Translations under genes and position numbers: made by a program
Source of the DNA: Thermodesulfovibrionales bacterium
Lineage (GTDB): Bacteria > Nitrospirota > Thermodesulfovibrionia > Thermodesulfovibrionales > UBA9159
NCBI GenBank assembly: GCA_035686305.1
Contig: DASRZP010000138.1
Location: forward strand, 1-32,566
Length of the DNA: 32,566 bases
Direction: 5' to 3'
Notes under the pieces: generated by a model
What the model was told of the DNA's origin: nothing
Databases searched by the model: none
Seen by the model: only the letters and a program-made list of their open reading frames with translations
Part shown: positions 22,355-30,250 of the stretch, piece by piece
Numbering within the stretch: the stretch's first letter is position 1
How the letters are laid out: every line of letters starts with the position of its first letter

Positions 22355-23221
22355 ATGAAAGCAAAAATGATTCTGCTTTCGGTAGTGATGGTGGCCGCTT
22401 TTGCGGCAAATGCGATGGCACAGGGCCTGACCATTCATTTTGGAGATGGAAAGACAATACCCTTTACGCGTACAGGTTCAATGACAGTTGATGATGCCGG
22501 AAATATCGATTTATCAGTCTCGGACCCGGTACCTGCTGGTGGCAACCCGGGGACGCTGTCACTTTCCCTCAGTCCAAATTCACTTCCCGCAGCAACGCAA
22601 GGCATTCAATATAGTCAGTCCGTGACGATGTCTGCGTCCGGTGGCAGCGGCTCTGGCTATATCTATGGCTGCTCAGGGTCTGGTGTTGCGGGGATAACGG
22701 CATCGGCGAGCGGTTCAAACGGTTCACCATGTGTCATAAGCGGTACCCCGACAGCGACCGGCACATACACTGTCAGTTTCAATGTCATGGATTCATTAGC
22801 CGCTCAAGCTGCAAACTCCGTATCTTTTAACGTCAATCAGTCCGGAGGCGGGAACACCGGCGGCGCTACACTGCTCGCCGAGGGACCCAAAGTCAGTATG
22901 CAGATTGCCGCCTCGGGGGAGAACGATTTTTATTTTACCCTTAACAGGGCCGTTAGCATGGTTCAGGTCTATATCACGACGATGGACTGGCAGACAAATC
23001 AGGATCTGCTGGTAAGCGACGTGGCACAGCCGTCATGCAGTGTTGCAGTGGGAAGCTATAGTCTACCTCCCAGTCCTGCTCCCTGGTATGTTGTGACAGC
23101 ATCGAGCAACGAAACGGTCAGCATTAGAAAGAGCTTCTCCGCGGGCACGACAATCTATGTCACTGTCTGCAACCGCTCAAACACAGCGGGAAGTTACGCG
23201 ATTTACTGGAAGGGATATTAA
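22355..23221 (+). CDS. Secreted protein with Ig-like domain
   Basis: The 288-residue protein starts at 22355, where AAGGAGG is 5 bases upstream and a signal peptide follows directly (MKAKMILLSVVMVAAFAANAMAQ); an open frame extending to 22283 adds nothing export-like. Residues 60-160 resemble a putative Ig/cadherin-like domain of the He_PIG type (LPAATQGIQYSQSVTMSASGG, then ISGTPTATGTYTVSFNVMDS). A Gly/Asn linker leads to a C-terminal beta-sandwich of about 100 residues (FYFTLNRAVSMVQVYITTMDW, then GTTIYVTVCNRSNTAGSYAIY) that resembles a pre-peptidase C-terminal type fold. There are four cysteines and no anchor. A strong terminator follows. It looks like an extracellular or cell-surface adhesive protein; substrate of the neighbouring T2SS is possible. 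Confidence 0.78.
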   Translation: MKAKMILLSVVMVAAFAANAMAQGLTIHFGDGKTIPFTRTGSMTVDDAGNIDLSVSDPVPAGGNPGTLSLSLSPNSLPAATQGIQYSQSVTMSASGGSGSGYIYGCSGSGVAGITASASGSNGSPCVISGTPTATGTYTVSFNVMDSLAAQAANSVSFNVNQSGGGNTGGATLLAEGPKVSMQIAASGENDFYFTLNRAVSMVQVYITTMDWQTNQDLLVSDVAQPSCSVAVGSYSLPPSPAPWYVVTASSNETVSIRKSFSAGTTIYVTVCNRSNTAGSYAIYWKGY

Positions 23222-23280
23222 GGACGATGTTTTTTTCTGAACTATACCTCTGAAGAGTTGCGGTTGAAAGAGATTAACTA

Positions 23281-23308
23281 AAGAGGGGCGCTCAGCCCCT
23301 CTTTTTTT
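23281..23308 (+). terminator. Intrinsic terminator
   Basis: AAGAGGGGC at 23281-23289 pairs with GCCCCTCTT at 23295-23303 around a 5-base loop, followed by a run of T. It ends the transcript of the Ig-like secreted protein. Confidence 0.9.
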
Positions 23309-23353
23309 GTCTTTCTACGTCACAATCGTCTGCCCTTCGCCATGATCCTTTAT

Positions 23354-23383
23354 TTGAAAAATGAAGGCACGATTTGCTATCAT
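23354..23383 (+). promoter_or_regulatory. Candidate promoter of the parvulin gene
   Basis: TTGAAA at 23354-23359 and TATCAT at 23378-23383 are separated by 18 bases. Transcription would start near 23390, giving a leader of about 75 bases before the ATG at 23465. Confidence 0.4.
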
Positions 23384-23464
23384 GTCCGCATCGCCACCTC
23401 AGCAATCTCTTCATACCTTTGAGGAGACGTCAAAAAAAGAGTCTGTAAAACGAGGAGGTTTTTT

Positions 23465-24340
23465 ATGAACAGAGTAATCGGAGCAACCGTTGTGCTTTTC
23501 GTTATGCTGTGCGCTCAGGCATTCGCCTCGGATGATACGGTCCTCGCCAAGGTAGGTGACAAGACGATCACCATGGCGGATTTTATGAGGATCGTCGGAT
23601 ATTATGATGAAGATAAACAGAAGCTCTTGGAGCATCAGCCGTCTTACAAGATAGTGATCCTTAAGAGGATTGTACAAGGCATGGTTATCGCTCAGATTGC
23701 CAAAGAAAAGGGATTCGACAAACGGCCTGATGTGAAGGAACAGGTCGAATTACTGGTCAATGATTTTATCTCATCGGATTTTCTTAAAAAAGAGATCCTG
23801 GAGAAGATAACCGTCACAGAAGACGACATGCAATTGTACTATAAGACCCACAAGGAAGAGTTTACGACACCCGCTATGGTGAGGGCGCGGCACATCTTGA
23901 TTCATGTCGACAAGTCGGCGTCCAATGACATGAAGGAGAAGGCAAAGGCAAAGGCGGAGGATATCTTGAGAAAGATAAAGACAGGGGAGGACTTTGCAAA
24001 ACTCGCTGCCGAGTTCTCAGATGACCCGGGCTCTAAAACAAACGGTGGAGACCTGGGCTTCTTCCCGAAGGGGAAGATGATGCCCGATTTTGAGAAGGTT
24101 GCATACTCTCTGAAACCAGGCGAGGTAAGCGATGTCTTCGAGACACCATTGGGATATCATATCGCAAGAGTCGAAGAGAAGAAAGAGTCAGTCATCGAGC
24201 CTTATGACAAGGTGAGAGATAAGGTGAAGGACAAACTCTTGGCTGATTTCAGGAAGGCACGCGCAGAGGAATTCCTCGATAAGGCTATGAAAGAAAACAA
24301 TGTGGAGTTGAATCTCGAACCTCTTTTACAAAAAAAATAG
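23465..24340 (+). CDS. Periplasmic parvulin-type peptidyl-prolyl isomerase
   Basis: The 291-residue protein is a PpiC/SurA/PrsA-like foldase that catalyses cis-trans isomerisation of proline bonds and helps exported proteins fold in the periplasm. A signal peptide covers residues 1-22 (cleavage near AFAS). An N-terminal helical chaperone part with VGDKTITMADFMRI leads to a rotamase domain at about 137-240: VRARHILIHVD, the helix EDFAKLAAEFSDDPGSKTNG, then GDLGFFPKGKMMPDFE and the closing TPLGYHIARVEEK. The C-terminal helices complete the SurA-like fold. GAGGAGG lies just before the ATG. A role in folding the exported proteins encoded on both sides is likely from context. Confidence 0.93.
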   Translation: MNRVIGATVVLFVMLCAQAFASDDTVLAKVGDKTITMADFMRIVGYYDEDKQKLLEHQPSYKIVILKRIVQGMVIAQIAKEKGFDKRPDVKEQVELLVNDFISSDFLKKEILEKITVTEDDMQLYYKTHKEEFTTPAMVRARHILIHVDKSASNDMKEKAKAKAEDILRKIKTGEDFAKLAAEFSDDPGSKTNGGDLGFFPKGKMMPDFEKVAYSLKPGEVSDVFETPLGYHIARVEEKKESVIEPYDKVRDKVKDKLLADFRKARAEEFLDKAMKENNVELNLEPLLQKK

Positions 24341-24440
24341 TATCTTTGCCTCTTCTCATTGATAATTGGTGCCCCTGCAAAGCGTGAGTGACCTTCGTTT
24401 TCCCTTTCCTTTTTTAAGATGATACAATGAAATAAAATGT

Positions 24441-26705
24441 ATGGGTCGGGGAAAGAATAAGAAAATAACGCCTGACGCGAGTCAGGCAGGATCCAATAAG
24501 AACCGGTTTTTTGCAATCGCCCTCGTATTCATTTCCCTTTGCATCGCCTATTCAAATTCCCTGAACGGCACCTGGGCCATGGACGATTTCTATGTGAACA
24601 GGGCCTTTGGAATTCACGATATCCATGACATCGTCGGCTTCAGGAAGGTCACCTATATAACGTTCCTCCTGAATCACTATGTCGCACCTTTTACCCCCGC
24701 CAATCTGAGACTCTTCAACATCTTCATCCATTTCCTCAATGCCCTTTTTCTGTATGTGCTCGCCTACAAGACAATACTGCTCAGCCTCAGGGTACGTGGC
24801 GAGACACTAAAAGGAACGGAGAGAGGTGAGGGTAACGGAGGCGACTCTTTACAGGGGAGGCTCGCTTTCTCTGTTGCCGCACTCAGCAGTATCGTTTTTG
24901 CCCTCCATCCGATCAATATCAATGCCGTCTCCTACATCGTCCAGAGGGCAGCCTCCCTTGCAGCGCTCTTTGTGCTCCTCTCGCTCCTCTGCTATCTTTG
25001 GGCGACGCTATCGAGGAGAACAGGGGTTGCTCTTCTGTTGTATGCCCTGAGCGGATTCATGATCGTCTCCGGCATTCTGTCAAAGGAGAACGCTGTCATG
25101 GCTGTGCCTCTCATTATGCTCTACGATTATATTTTCCTCTCGAACTTTGACCGCAAGGTTTTCTTAAAGAGATTTGCCATTATCTGTGGTATAGGGGGAG
25201 TGGCCATCGGACTGAGTTCGTACTTCATGAAGTTTCACTTCACCGTCGGCCAAATAATCGGGTTTCTCATGAATCCGAATCAGCCCCTTAAGGAAACGGG
25301 ATGGATGGCTGTCGATGTTTATTGGACACCCATCCAGCATATCCTTACGGAGTTCAGGGTCATCTCGAGGTATATCGCTTTGATTCTTTTCCCCCTTCCC
25401 CAATTCTTTGTCTTTGACTGGTGGGGGTTCCCTGTATCGAAGGGGTTGACAGAGCCGATAACCACGGTAGCGTCAATGATCTTGCTGATGGCGCTTACGA
25501 TTCTTGCAATAGTGCGAATGAAGCGTTATCCCTTGCTCTCCTTCGGGGTCCTCTGGTATCTCATCGCACTCTCACTCGAGAGTTTTGTTGCCCTCGGTTC
25601 TGACCTCTATTTCGAGCACAGGAACTACCTCCCGGTGTCGGGGCTGTTTATTGGGATCTTCGGGCAGATATTCGTATCGTGGAAGAAGACGTTTAGCGAC
25701 AAGACACTATGGACGATGATGGTCGTTCTGGCCATGATCCTTGGATCCCTGACGTTCTCAAGAAACACGGTCTGGAAAGACTCGCTGAGTTTGTGGCAGG
25801 ACAGTCTCAGAAAAGCCCCCTCAAATGTCAGGGCCATGATGGCTGTAGGGAATGCATACCTGAAGGTCCCTGACTTTGCGAAAGCCAAGAAGTATTATAA
25901 CGAGGCTGTCAGGACAAGCATCGAAAACAGGTGGCTCTCTTCTTTCAATGCTGCCGTTTTCCGGCTGGGGATGGCCTATTTATTCGAAAAAAACCTCGCG
26001 GAGGCGAGGAAGCTTATTGATTCAGCAAAGGCACAGATCGATTCTTACAACCTCAGGATCCTCGAAGGTTTTTACAAGGCCCTCAGTGGCAGACTTGATG
26101 AGGCCCTGGAGAATTACAACAAGGTCTTGCCTGAAACATCAGGCGTCGACAGAGTTGTTGTGCATGAGCTTAAGGGTGACGCGTACAGAGAAAAGGGGAT
26201 GTGGGACGCTGCGATCGAGAACTATAACAAGGTGATCGCGCAGGACCAGAGTTTTGCATCTGCCTATTACGGCATCGGCATGGCGTATCTCGGCAAGAGA
26301 AATATTGCTTCAGCCCTTGAATACATTGATCGGGCATTGTCTCTCGAACCTAACAATATCCTCGCCCTTTCCGACAAGGCCGATCTCATGCTTATCACAA
26401 AGAAGGCTAGGCCTGAAGAGGCGCTTCTTTATGCCCAGAGGGCAATCTCAAAGTCCCCGCCCTTTTATCAGCCCTATCTGACTATGGGAGCGATCCTTAC
26501 GATCCTCGGAAGGGAGAAGGAGGCGGATGATTCCTATAAGAAGGCCGTGGAGCGCAAAGCGCCGGACTATATGGTACCCCTCAGCAGGGCACGGGCATAC
26601 TACATAAAGGGCGATCCTGAAAAGACCAGGTATTATCTTTCGGAAGTCCGTAAATACCGGCTGCCCGAGAATGTCAAAGCCATGCTGCAGCAAAACCAGC
26701 CCTGA
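24441..26705 (+). CDS. Membrane GT-C-like protein with C-terminal TPR repeats
   Basis: The 754-residue protein has about ten membrane helices in its first 430 residues and TPR repeats from about 455 to 740. The N-terminal half resembles the TMTC/ArnT-like GT-C fold: an acidic pair after the first helix (WAMDDF, Asp48-Asp49), ALHPININAVSYIVQRA at 154-170, and SKENAVMAVPLIMLYDY at 214-230. These positions match known GT-C features for lipid-linked sugar transfer. TPR examples are AMMAVGNAYLKVPDFAKAKK and ALLYAQRAISKSPP. In animals TMTC proteins O-mannosylate cadherins; bacterial members are uncharacterised, so O-glycosylation of exported proteins is a reasonable but unproven idea. No good ribosome binding site is seen before the ATG; a TACAAT at 24423-24428 raises the possibility of a very short leader. 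Confidence 0.85.
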   Translation: MGRGKNKKITPDASQAGSNKNRFFAIALVFISLCIAYSNSLNGTWAMDDFYVNRAFGIHDIHDIVGFRKVTYITFLLNHYVAPFTPANLRLFNIFIHFLNALFLYVLAYKTILLSLRVRGETLKGTERGEGNGGDSLQGRLAFSVAALSSIVFALHPININAVSYIVQRAASLAALFVLLSLLCYLWATLSRRTGVALLLYALSGFMIVSGILSKENAVMAVPLIMLYDYIFLSNFDRKVFLKRFAIICGIGGVAIGLSSYFMKFHFTVGQIIGFLMNPNQPLKETGWMAVDVYWTPIQHILTEFRVISRYIALILFPLPQFFVFDWWGFPVSKGLTEPITTVASMILLMALTILAIVRMKRYPLLSFGVLWYLIALSLESFVALGSDLYFEHRNYLPVSGLFIGIFGQIFVSWKKTFSDKTLWTMMVVLAMILGSLTFSRNTVWKDSLSLWQDSLRKAPSNVRAMMAVGNAYLKVPDFAKAKKYYNEAVRTSIENRWLSSFNAAVFRLGMAYLFEKNLAEARKLIDSAKAQIDSYNLRILEGFYKALSGRLDEALENYNKVLPETSGVDRVVVHELKGDAYREKGMWDAAIENYNKVIAQDQSFASAYYGIGMAYLGKRNIASALEYIDRALSLEPNNILALSDKADLMLITKKARPEEALLYAQRAISKSPPFYQPYLTMGAILTILGREKEADDSYKKAVERKAPDYMVPLSRARAYYIKGDPEKTRYYLSEVRKYRLPENVKAMLQQNQP

Positions 26706-26779
26706 TGAGGATTCATAGCGTCTTCATGATTTCCTGATAAGATCAAGCTGTGTAAAAGAGTTGCGTCGAGAAGGAGGTG

Positions 26780-26878
26780 ATGAAGCTTATCGCATATGTT
26801 TATGTAAGAGACACGCAAGGGAGAGAAAGGGGTAGGGTACAATATTCATGTATCTATGAAAGGAGATCAAAGAAATGA
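26780..26878 (+). other. Possible 32-residue open frame behind a very strong ribosome binding site
   Basis: AAGGAGGTGAT at 26771-26781 is fully complementary to the usual 3' end of 16S rRNA. The ATG at 26780 overlaps it, too close for normal initiation, and opens a 32-codon frame (MKLIAYVYVRDTQGRERG start) whose TGA overlaps the ATG of the next gene. It may be a leader peptide for translational coupling, or chance. No homology recognised. Confidence 0.2.
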
Positions 26879-27201
26879 AAAAGCTCGCTTTGATACTTTT
26901 CGCAATTTTTTCGATTGCGGTCTTGATTTCTTCGAACACTGAGGCAACCACATTTGAAGCCGATTCTCCAGCCACTGGGGATTTCATGTTAGTATTCAGC
27001 GCAGCAAGCATCGATGGGTACAGTCATGCTGTTGCAACCTTCAACAATGTCGATAACACCGCCTTTGCCGTTGTACTCGATCCGTACGGCGTGCCTGATT
27101 CTGTTCCCTATGGATATGCCTATCTCTTTGCCGACTACTACTATCATCAGCTCTGGGGTTCAAACGACGGAGTGAATTGGTATGTAATTGGAAGTATTTA
27201 A
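26875..27201 (+). CDS. Small secreted protein of unknown function
   Basis: The 108-residue protein has a signal peptide (MKKLALILFAIFSIAVLISS, cleavage near TEA) and an AAAGGAGA site 8 bases before the ATG. The mature domain of about 80 residues has alternating hydrophobic strands and is rich in Tyr, Asp and Val, with FADYYYHQLWGSNDGVNWYVIG at its C-terminus (longest shown part abbreviated by its key Trp and Tyr residues). It has no cysteines and few charges other than Asp. The pattern WGSNDGVNWYVIG recalls discoidin/F5-8 or BNR-type repeats, but the protein is too short for me to place. It follows the GT-C/TPR gene by 169 bases and is the last gene of the plus-strand group before the convergent gsp operon. 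Confidence 0.7.
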   Translation: MKKLALILFAIFSIAVLISSNTEATTFEADSPATGDFMLVFSAASIDGYSHAVATFNNVDNTAFAVVLDPYGVPDSVPYGYAYLFADYYYHQLWGSNDGVNWYVIGSI

Positions 27202-27217
27202 GAATAGTGCTTTCACA

Positions 27218-27235
27218 GGGGGATAGATATCCCCC
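27218..27235. other. GC-rich hairpin after the small secreted protein
   Basis: GGGGGAT at 27218-27224 pairs with ATCCCCC at 27229-27235 around a 4-base loop. There is no T run after it on either strand, so it is a weak terminator at best; it may protect transcript ends or be part of a convergent-end structure. Confidence 0.4.
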
Positions 27236-27285
27236 CGATCATGGTTACGTATTATTACTGCGGCAAGTAGATACTCTAAAAGCCC

Positions 27286-27356
27286 TCATTCCTGCAAGCG
27301 AAGTGCGTCGGGAACTCTCCTGAAAACGAAGAGAGATTCCGGACAAGCCGGAATGA
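27286..27356. repeat. Short palindromic intergenic repeat (REP/MITE-like)
   Basis: The segment of about 71 bases begins TCATTCC and ends GGAATGA, forming 7-base terminal inverted repeats. Its right part contains ATTCCGG-ACAAG-CCGGAAT, a perfect 7-base palindrome stem. This type of sequence (TCATTCC with GTCC/CCGG core) is scattered in intergenic regions of many proteobacterial and related genomes. It lies between the converging small secreted protein gene and gspC, the usual position for such elements. No other copy was found in the window. Confidence 0.5.
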
Positions 27357-27398
27357 CAAACTGCAATACGTTTTATATATTCAACTGCCGGAGTAATA

Positions 27399-28175
27399 TT
27401 ATCTTCCTCGTCTAAAGAAGTCGAGGAACGTCTTCCGTGCGTCTTCCGATGATGCAGGCTGTCCTGGTTGTGCAACAGGCTGAGCCGGCTGAGCAATGGG
27501 TTGTGCCGGTTGTGCAACAGGTTGTCTCGGCTGTGGAGCAGGCTGGGGTTGGACCTGAGGAGGCGCCTGTGCCGCTGGAGGGAAAGGTTGTTGTTGCGGC
27601 TGTCCTGGAACTGTCCCAGGCTGCTGAGGGGCGCCGGGAGCAGCAGGAGAGCCTTCCCTTGTCTTCGGTTTCATCGACTCGTTCAGTTGCACCGTCATGG
27701 TTTCCTCTCCCCTCACCATAACAACCTTCGTCGCCTCGATCTCCTTCAGGGTGAAGCCGCTCAAGGTGTCACCCTTCTTCAGGGATATCTGGCGCTTGCC
27801 CCGTCCGGCAGTCGTCTGAGGCGCTTTCTTGTCTTCCATATAAGCCACGACAGTGTCGCTTGTTATCAACGTTCCGTAAAGCACGAATTCCGGCGTCGGA
27901 AGGGGCTGCACCGGGGGCTTGTCCACAGGTATCTTTCTATCCGGGTGGAAGAGGTTCTGCTCTCCTATGATCACGTAATCCTGCGGTGAAGGGGCCTGAC
28001 TCTGAGGATGGGTTTCCTCTTTTGCCGTCTCAGACTTCTTTGCCGGTTGAGCCGTATATCTGACGTTCATGTTGAACAAGGGTGGAACAATATAGCCGGC
28101 GCACGTGATGACGACGATCATGAGGACAATATTGAGGACAGTCAGATTTCTCGTTAGAATGTGCAAAAGGCGCAT
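27399..28175 (-). CDS. gspC: Type II secretion protein GspC-like, with Pro/Gln-rich tail
   Basis: GspC is the inner membrane clamp that connects the T2SS inner platform to the secretin. The 258-residue protein has a short cytoplasmic start, one membrane helix at about 10-31, and a homology region at about 66-165 (NLFHPDRK, PEFVLYGTLITSDTVVAYMED, ISLKKGDTLSGFTLKEIEA) that fits the domain which contacts the N0 domain of GspD. Instead of the usual PDZ or coiled-coil domain, residues 171-240 are a Pro/Gln/Ala-rich tail with repeats such as AQPAQPIAQPAQPVAQP, then a basic end (FLDFFRRGR). It is the last gene of the gsp operon, one base after gspM. The assignment rests on the helix plus homology region and operon position. 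Confidence 0.85.
   Translation of the reverse strand: MRLLHILTRNLTVLNIVLMIVVITCAGYIVPPLFNMNVRYTAQPAKKSETAKEETHPQSQAPSPQDYVIIGEQNLFHPDRKIPVDKPPVQPLPTPEFVLYGTLITSDTVVAYMEDKKAPQTTAGRGKRQISLKKGDTLSGFTLKEIEATKVVMVRGEETMTVQLNESMKPKTREGSPAAPGAPQQPGTVPGQPQQQPFPPAAQAPPQVQPQPAPQPRQPVAQPAQPIAQPAQPVAQPGQPASSEDARKTFLDFFRRGR
27456..27548 (-). repeat. Short in-frame repeats encoding the Gln-Pro tail of GspC
   Basis: Within gspC, codons for residues 210-240 form imperfect tandem repeats built on a Gln-Pro-Ala/Val-Ala-Gln-Pro theme, visible on the plus strand as repeated TGTGC/TGAGC, GG and TTG/CTG units. Such tracts may vary in length between strains by slippage. Confidence 0.6.
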
Positions 28176-28176
28176 A

Positions 28177-28728
28177 TCATTTCCCCGCCGTCAGCGCCGC
28201 AACGTCTAACTTTACGGTAAGTTCCTTCGGTTCCCGGTAGTTCCTTACCCTCGAGTCAACCTCTTTCACAACGAGGTATGGCGTCCGTGTCTCGATGGAG
28301 TAAAGGATGTCGCTCAGGGCCCTCGGATCGGGAAGAACAATGTCTACGCTGACGCTCACGATCTTGAATTTTCCGAGGTCCTCGGGCTTGCCGACACGCT
28401 CGCTCGATATCGTCCCCCCCCGGCCCATGACGATGCCTCTTACTCCGTCCTGCAGGGACGCAGCAGCGAGCGACAGGGTTTGGCCCTCTATGAGTTTCGA
28501 ATCATCAGCAGCCCTCGTATCTTTCAGCGAGGCAAGTTTCTTCTCTAGCTGGGGTTTTTCCGCTATAAGGGCGGTGTATTTTTCAAGGGTCCTTATCTTT
28601 ATCGCCTCGCTGTCCTTTATCGAGCCCATTTCAGTCCGGACCAGCACGTATCCGTACTGGTATATGACAAGTCCGAGAAGCAGGGCCATAACAGGTATGG
28701 CGAACTTAAGAGACCTATTTCTTTCCAT
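28177..28728 (-). CDS. gspM: Type II secretion protein GspM-like (PilO-like)
   Basis: The 183-residue protein has one N-terminal membrane helix (about 8-28, FAIPVMALLLGLVIYQYGYV) followed by a coiled coil (residues 40-75, with EKPQLEKKLASLKD) and a periplasmic ferredoxin-like domain (KIVSVSVDIVLPDPRALSDI, then YLVVKEVDSRVRNYREPKELTVKLDV). This is the layout of GspM/PilO, which binds GspL/PilN and supports the inner platform of the secretion motor. Its start overlaps the end of gspL by 14 bases, and its stop is one base before gspC, which fits the L-M-C order. Sequence conservation in this family is low, so the name rests on layout and order. Confidence 0.85.
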   Translation of the reverse strand: MERNRSLKFAIPVMALLLGLVIYQYGYVLVRTEMGSIKDSEAIKIRTLEKYTALIAEKPQLEKKLASLKDTRAADDSKLIEGQTLSLAAASLQDGVRGIVMGRGGTISSERVGKPEDLGKFKIVSVSVDIVLPDPRALSDILYSIETRTPYLVVKEVDSRVRNYREPKELTVKLDVAALTAGK

Positions 28729-30250
28729 TTTTTACGGTTGTCCCCTCGGCCTTTTTGATGCCTTCGATCTCCATCTTGATGATAAATCTATCGGAGTTCA
28801 TCCTTGCGTCCCTGAAGGTCGGAGATGCAAACTCGGCCTTCTTGAAGAAAGGCGATGCCTCGAGCTTCGGCAGGAGTTCTGTTGCCGAACCTGCGTATCC
28901 CTCAATTTCAACGTTTGTCTCGGTGATCCTGACCCGCGTGAGCCATGACGTCTTCGGAAGGACCGTTGTAAGCTCCTTGAGGATATTCAATGCCATCGGC
29001 CTGCTCTCCTTGAAGGCCGCTATCGTCGAGATATCGGTGTTAAGGGCGTCGATCTCTTTTTTCAGGTTCTCAACCTTCCTTGCCTCATCTTTCTTCATGC
29101 TGATCTGACGGTCAATATCTTCGAGCCTCTTACCTTCAATCTGGAAGGGAGTTACCATATAGGCGATCAAGAGGGCGATGACTGTGATGAGAAGGATAAT
29201 CGTAAATCCTACGGGCGCCTTCGATCTCTCATGACGTCCCATGGAGAAGAGATTCAATCCCCTCGATTTCGGCCACAGTGAGTCGACCATCCCTCCGAGA
29301 GAGGCGTAGGGGATATCTCTCTGTGACCCCGGGATCTTCAGGGCAGTCTCATCGAGGAGCGTGATCGGCAAAGACGCATGGAGTTTCAGCAATTCCTTCA
29401 ATGAAGGGCTCTTATCTCTGAGGAGAAGAATGACACGGGGGTCTCTTCCTTGCTGTTTCGCTGCATTGGTTAAGGTCTCGATTTCGCTTACGACGACATC
29501 AACCTTCGACTTTTCGTCGGCCCCCGCAAAACTGTCAGTCATCACTTCCGTCAATGCCCCCTCTGAAAAGAGCGCCCCTTCGTAGCCGTCCGCGCGAACC
29601 TCAATGAAAATCAGATCCCTCTTCTGCTCTCCATAGTGCAGAAGGGCCCCCATTCCGGAAAGATTGACTATCAACCTGCTGACAGTCAGTCCCTTTTCTT
29701 TCAAGGCGTTTAGATAGGGGTTTATCAGGTCGGCCTTTGCCGCTATGATCAACAGGGTGAGTTTGCCGTCAGTTTCCTTCAGTATCCCGAAGTCATAGTA
29801 GGCCTCTTCAGCTGCAAAAGGAGTCAGACGGTCCAGTTCGTACGAGACCACCTCAGGGAGGGTATCTCTCACAACAGAGGGCATCTCTGCAGTCCTGATG
29901 ATTGCCCATGCCTTAGGTATGCTGAGCGTTATTTCTGCCTTCGTTGCCCTCAAGTCACTGACGGCAAGTGCAGCCGAAGATGCAAGCTCCTCGGTTTGCG
30001 GGAATCCCGTCCCGTCAAAAGATTGCCTCTTATACCCGTTCAGTTTTAACCGGGAGAAAGACCGTGAGCCATAGGAAACAGAGACCTCTGCCCTTTCGAC
30101 AGCAACACAGACGCTCTTCTTGGCTGAGATTGCGTCATGGGCAGGGCTGAAGGTGAGGAGCCGCCAGAGAGGCTTCCCCATTCCCTTCAATCTTGCCGTT
30201 GAACCGGAGGCAAGCAACGAGAGTTTCTTGATCGATAATGCCTCACTCAT
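28715..30250 (-). CDS. gspL: Type II secretion protein GspL (PilM/PilN-like fusion)
   Basis: GspL is the bitopic inner membrane protein that recruits the GspE ATPase. The chosen start at 30250 (MSEALSIKK) overlaps the end of gspK by 8 bases; the open frame runs 65 codons further back without meaning. The 511-residue protein has a cytoplasmic actin-like part, residues 45-335 (VCVAVERAEVSVSYGSRS; ITLSIPKAWAIIRTAEMP; DTLPEVVSYELDRLTPF, which is the PilM/GspL signature), one membrane helix at about 347-366, a coiled coil at about 371-405, and a periplasmic PilN-like domain (SWLTRVRITETNVEIEGYAG). No gspE is in the window. Confidence 0.92.
   Translation of the reverse strand: MSEALSIKKLSLLASGSTARLKGMGKPLWRLLTFSPAHDAISAKKSVCVAVERAEVSVSYGSRSFSRLKLNGYKRQSFDGTGFPQTEELASSAALAVSDLRATKAEITLSIPKAWAIIRTAEMPSVVRDTLPEVVSYELDRLTPFAAEEAYYDFGILKETDGKLTLLIIAAKADLINPYLNALKEKGLTVSRLIVNLSGMGALLHYGEQKRDLIFIEVRADGYEGALFSEGALTEVMTDSFAGADEKSKVDVVVSEIETLTNAAKQQGRDPRVILLLRDKSPSLKELLKLHASLPITLLDETALKIPGSQRDIPYASLGGMVDSLWPKSRGLNLFSMGRHERSKAPVGFTIILLITVIALLIAYMVTPFQIEGKRLEDIDRQISMKKDEARKVENLKKEIDALNTDISTIAAFKESRPMALNILKELTTVLPKTSWLTRVRITETNVEIEGYAGSATELLPKLEASPFFKKAEFASPTFRDARMNSDRFIIKMEIEGIKKAEGTTVKNGKK

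Noticed and set aside
27437-27989. Plus-strand open frames opposite gspC
   Set aside because: They are shadows of the Gln-Pro repeats of gspC; repetitive composition keeps several frames open.
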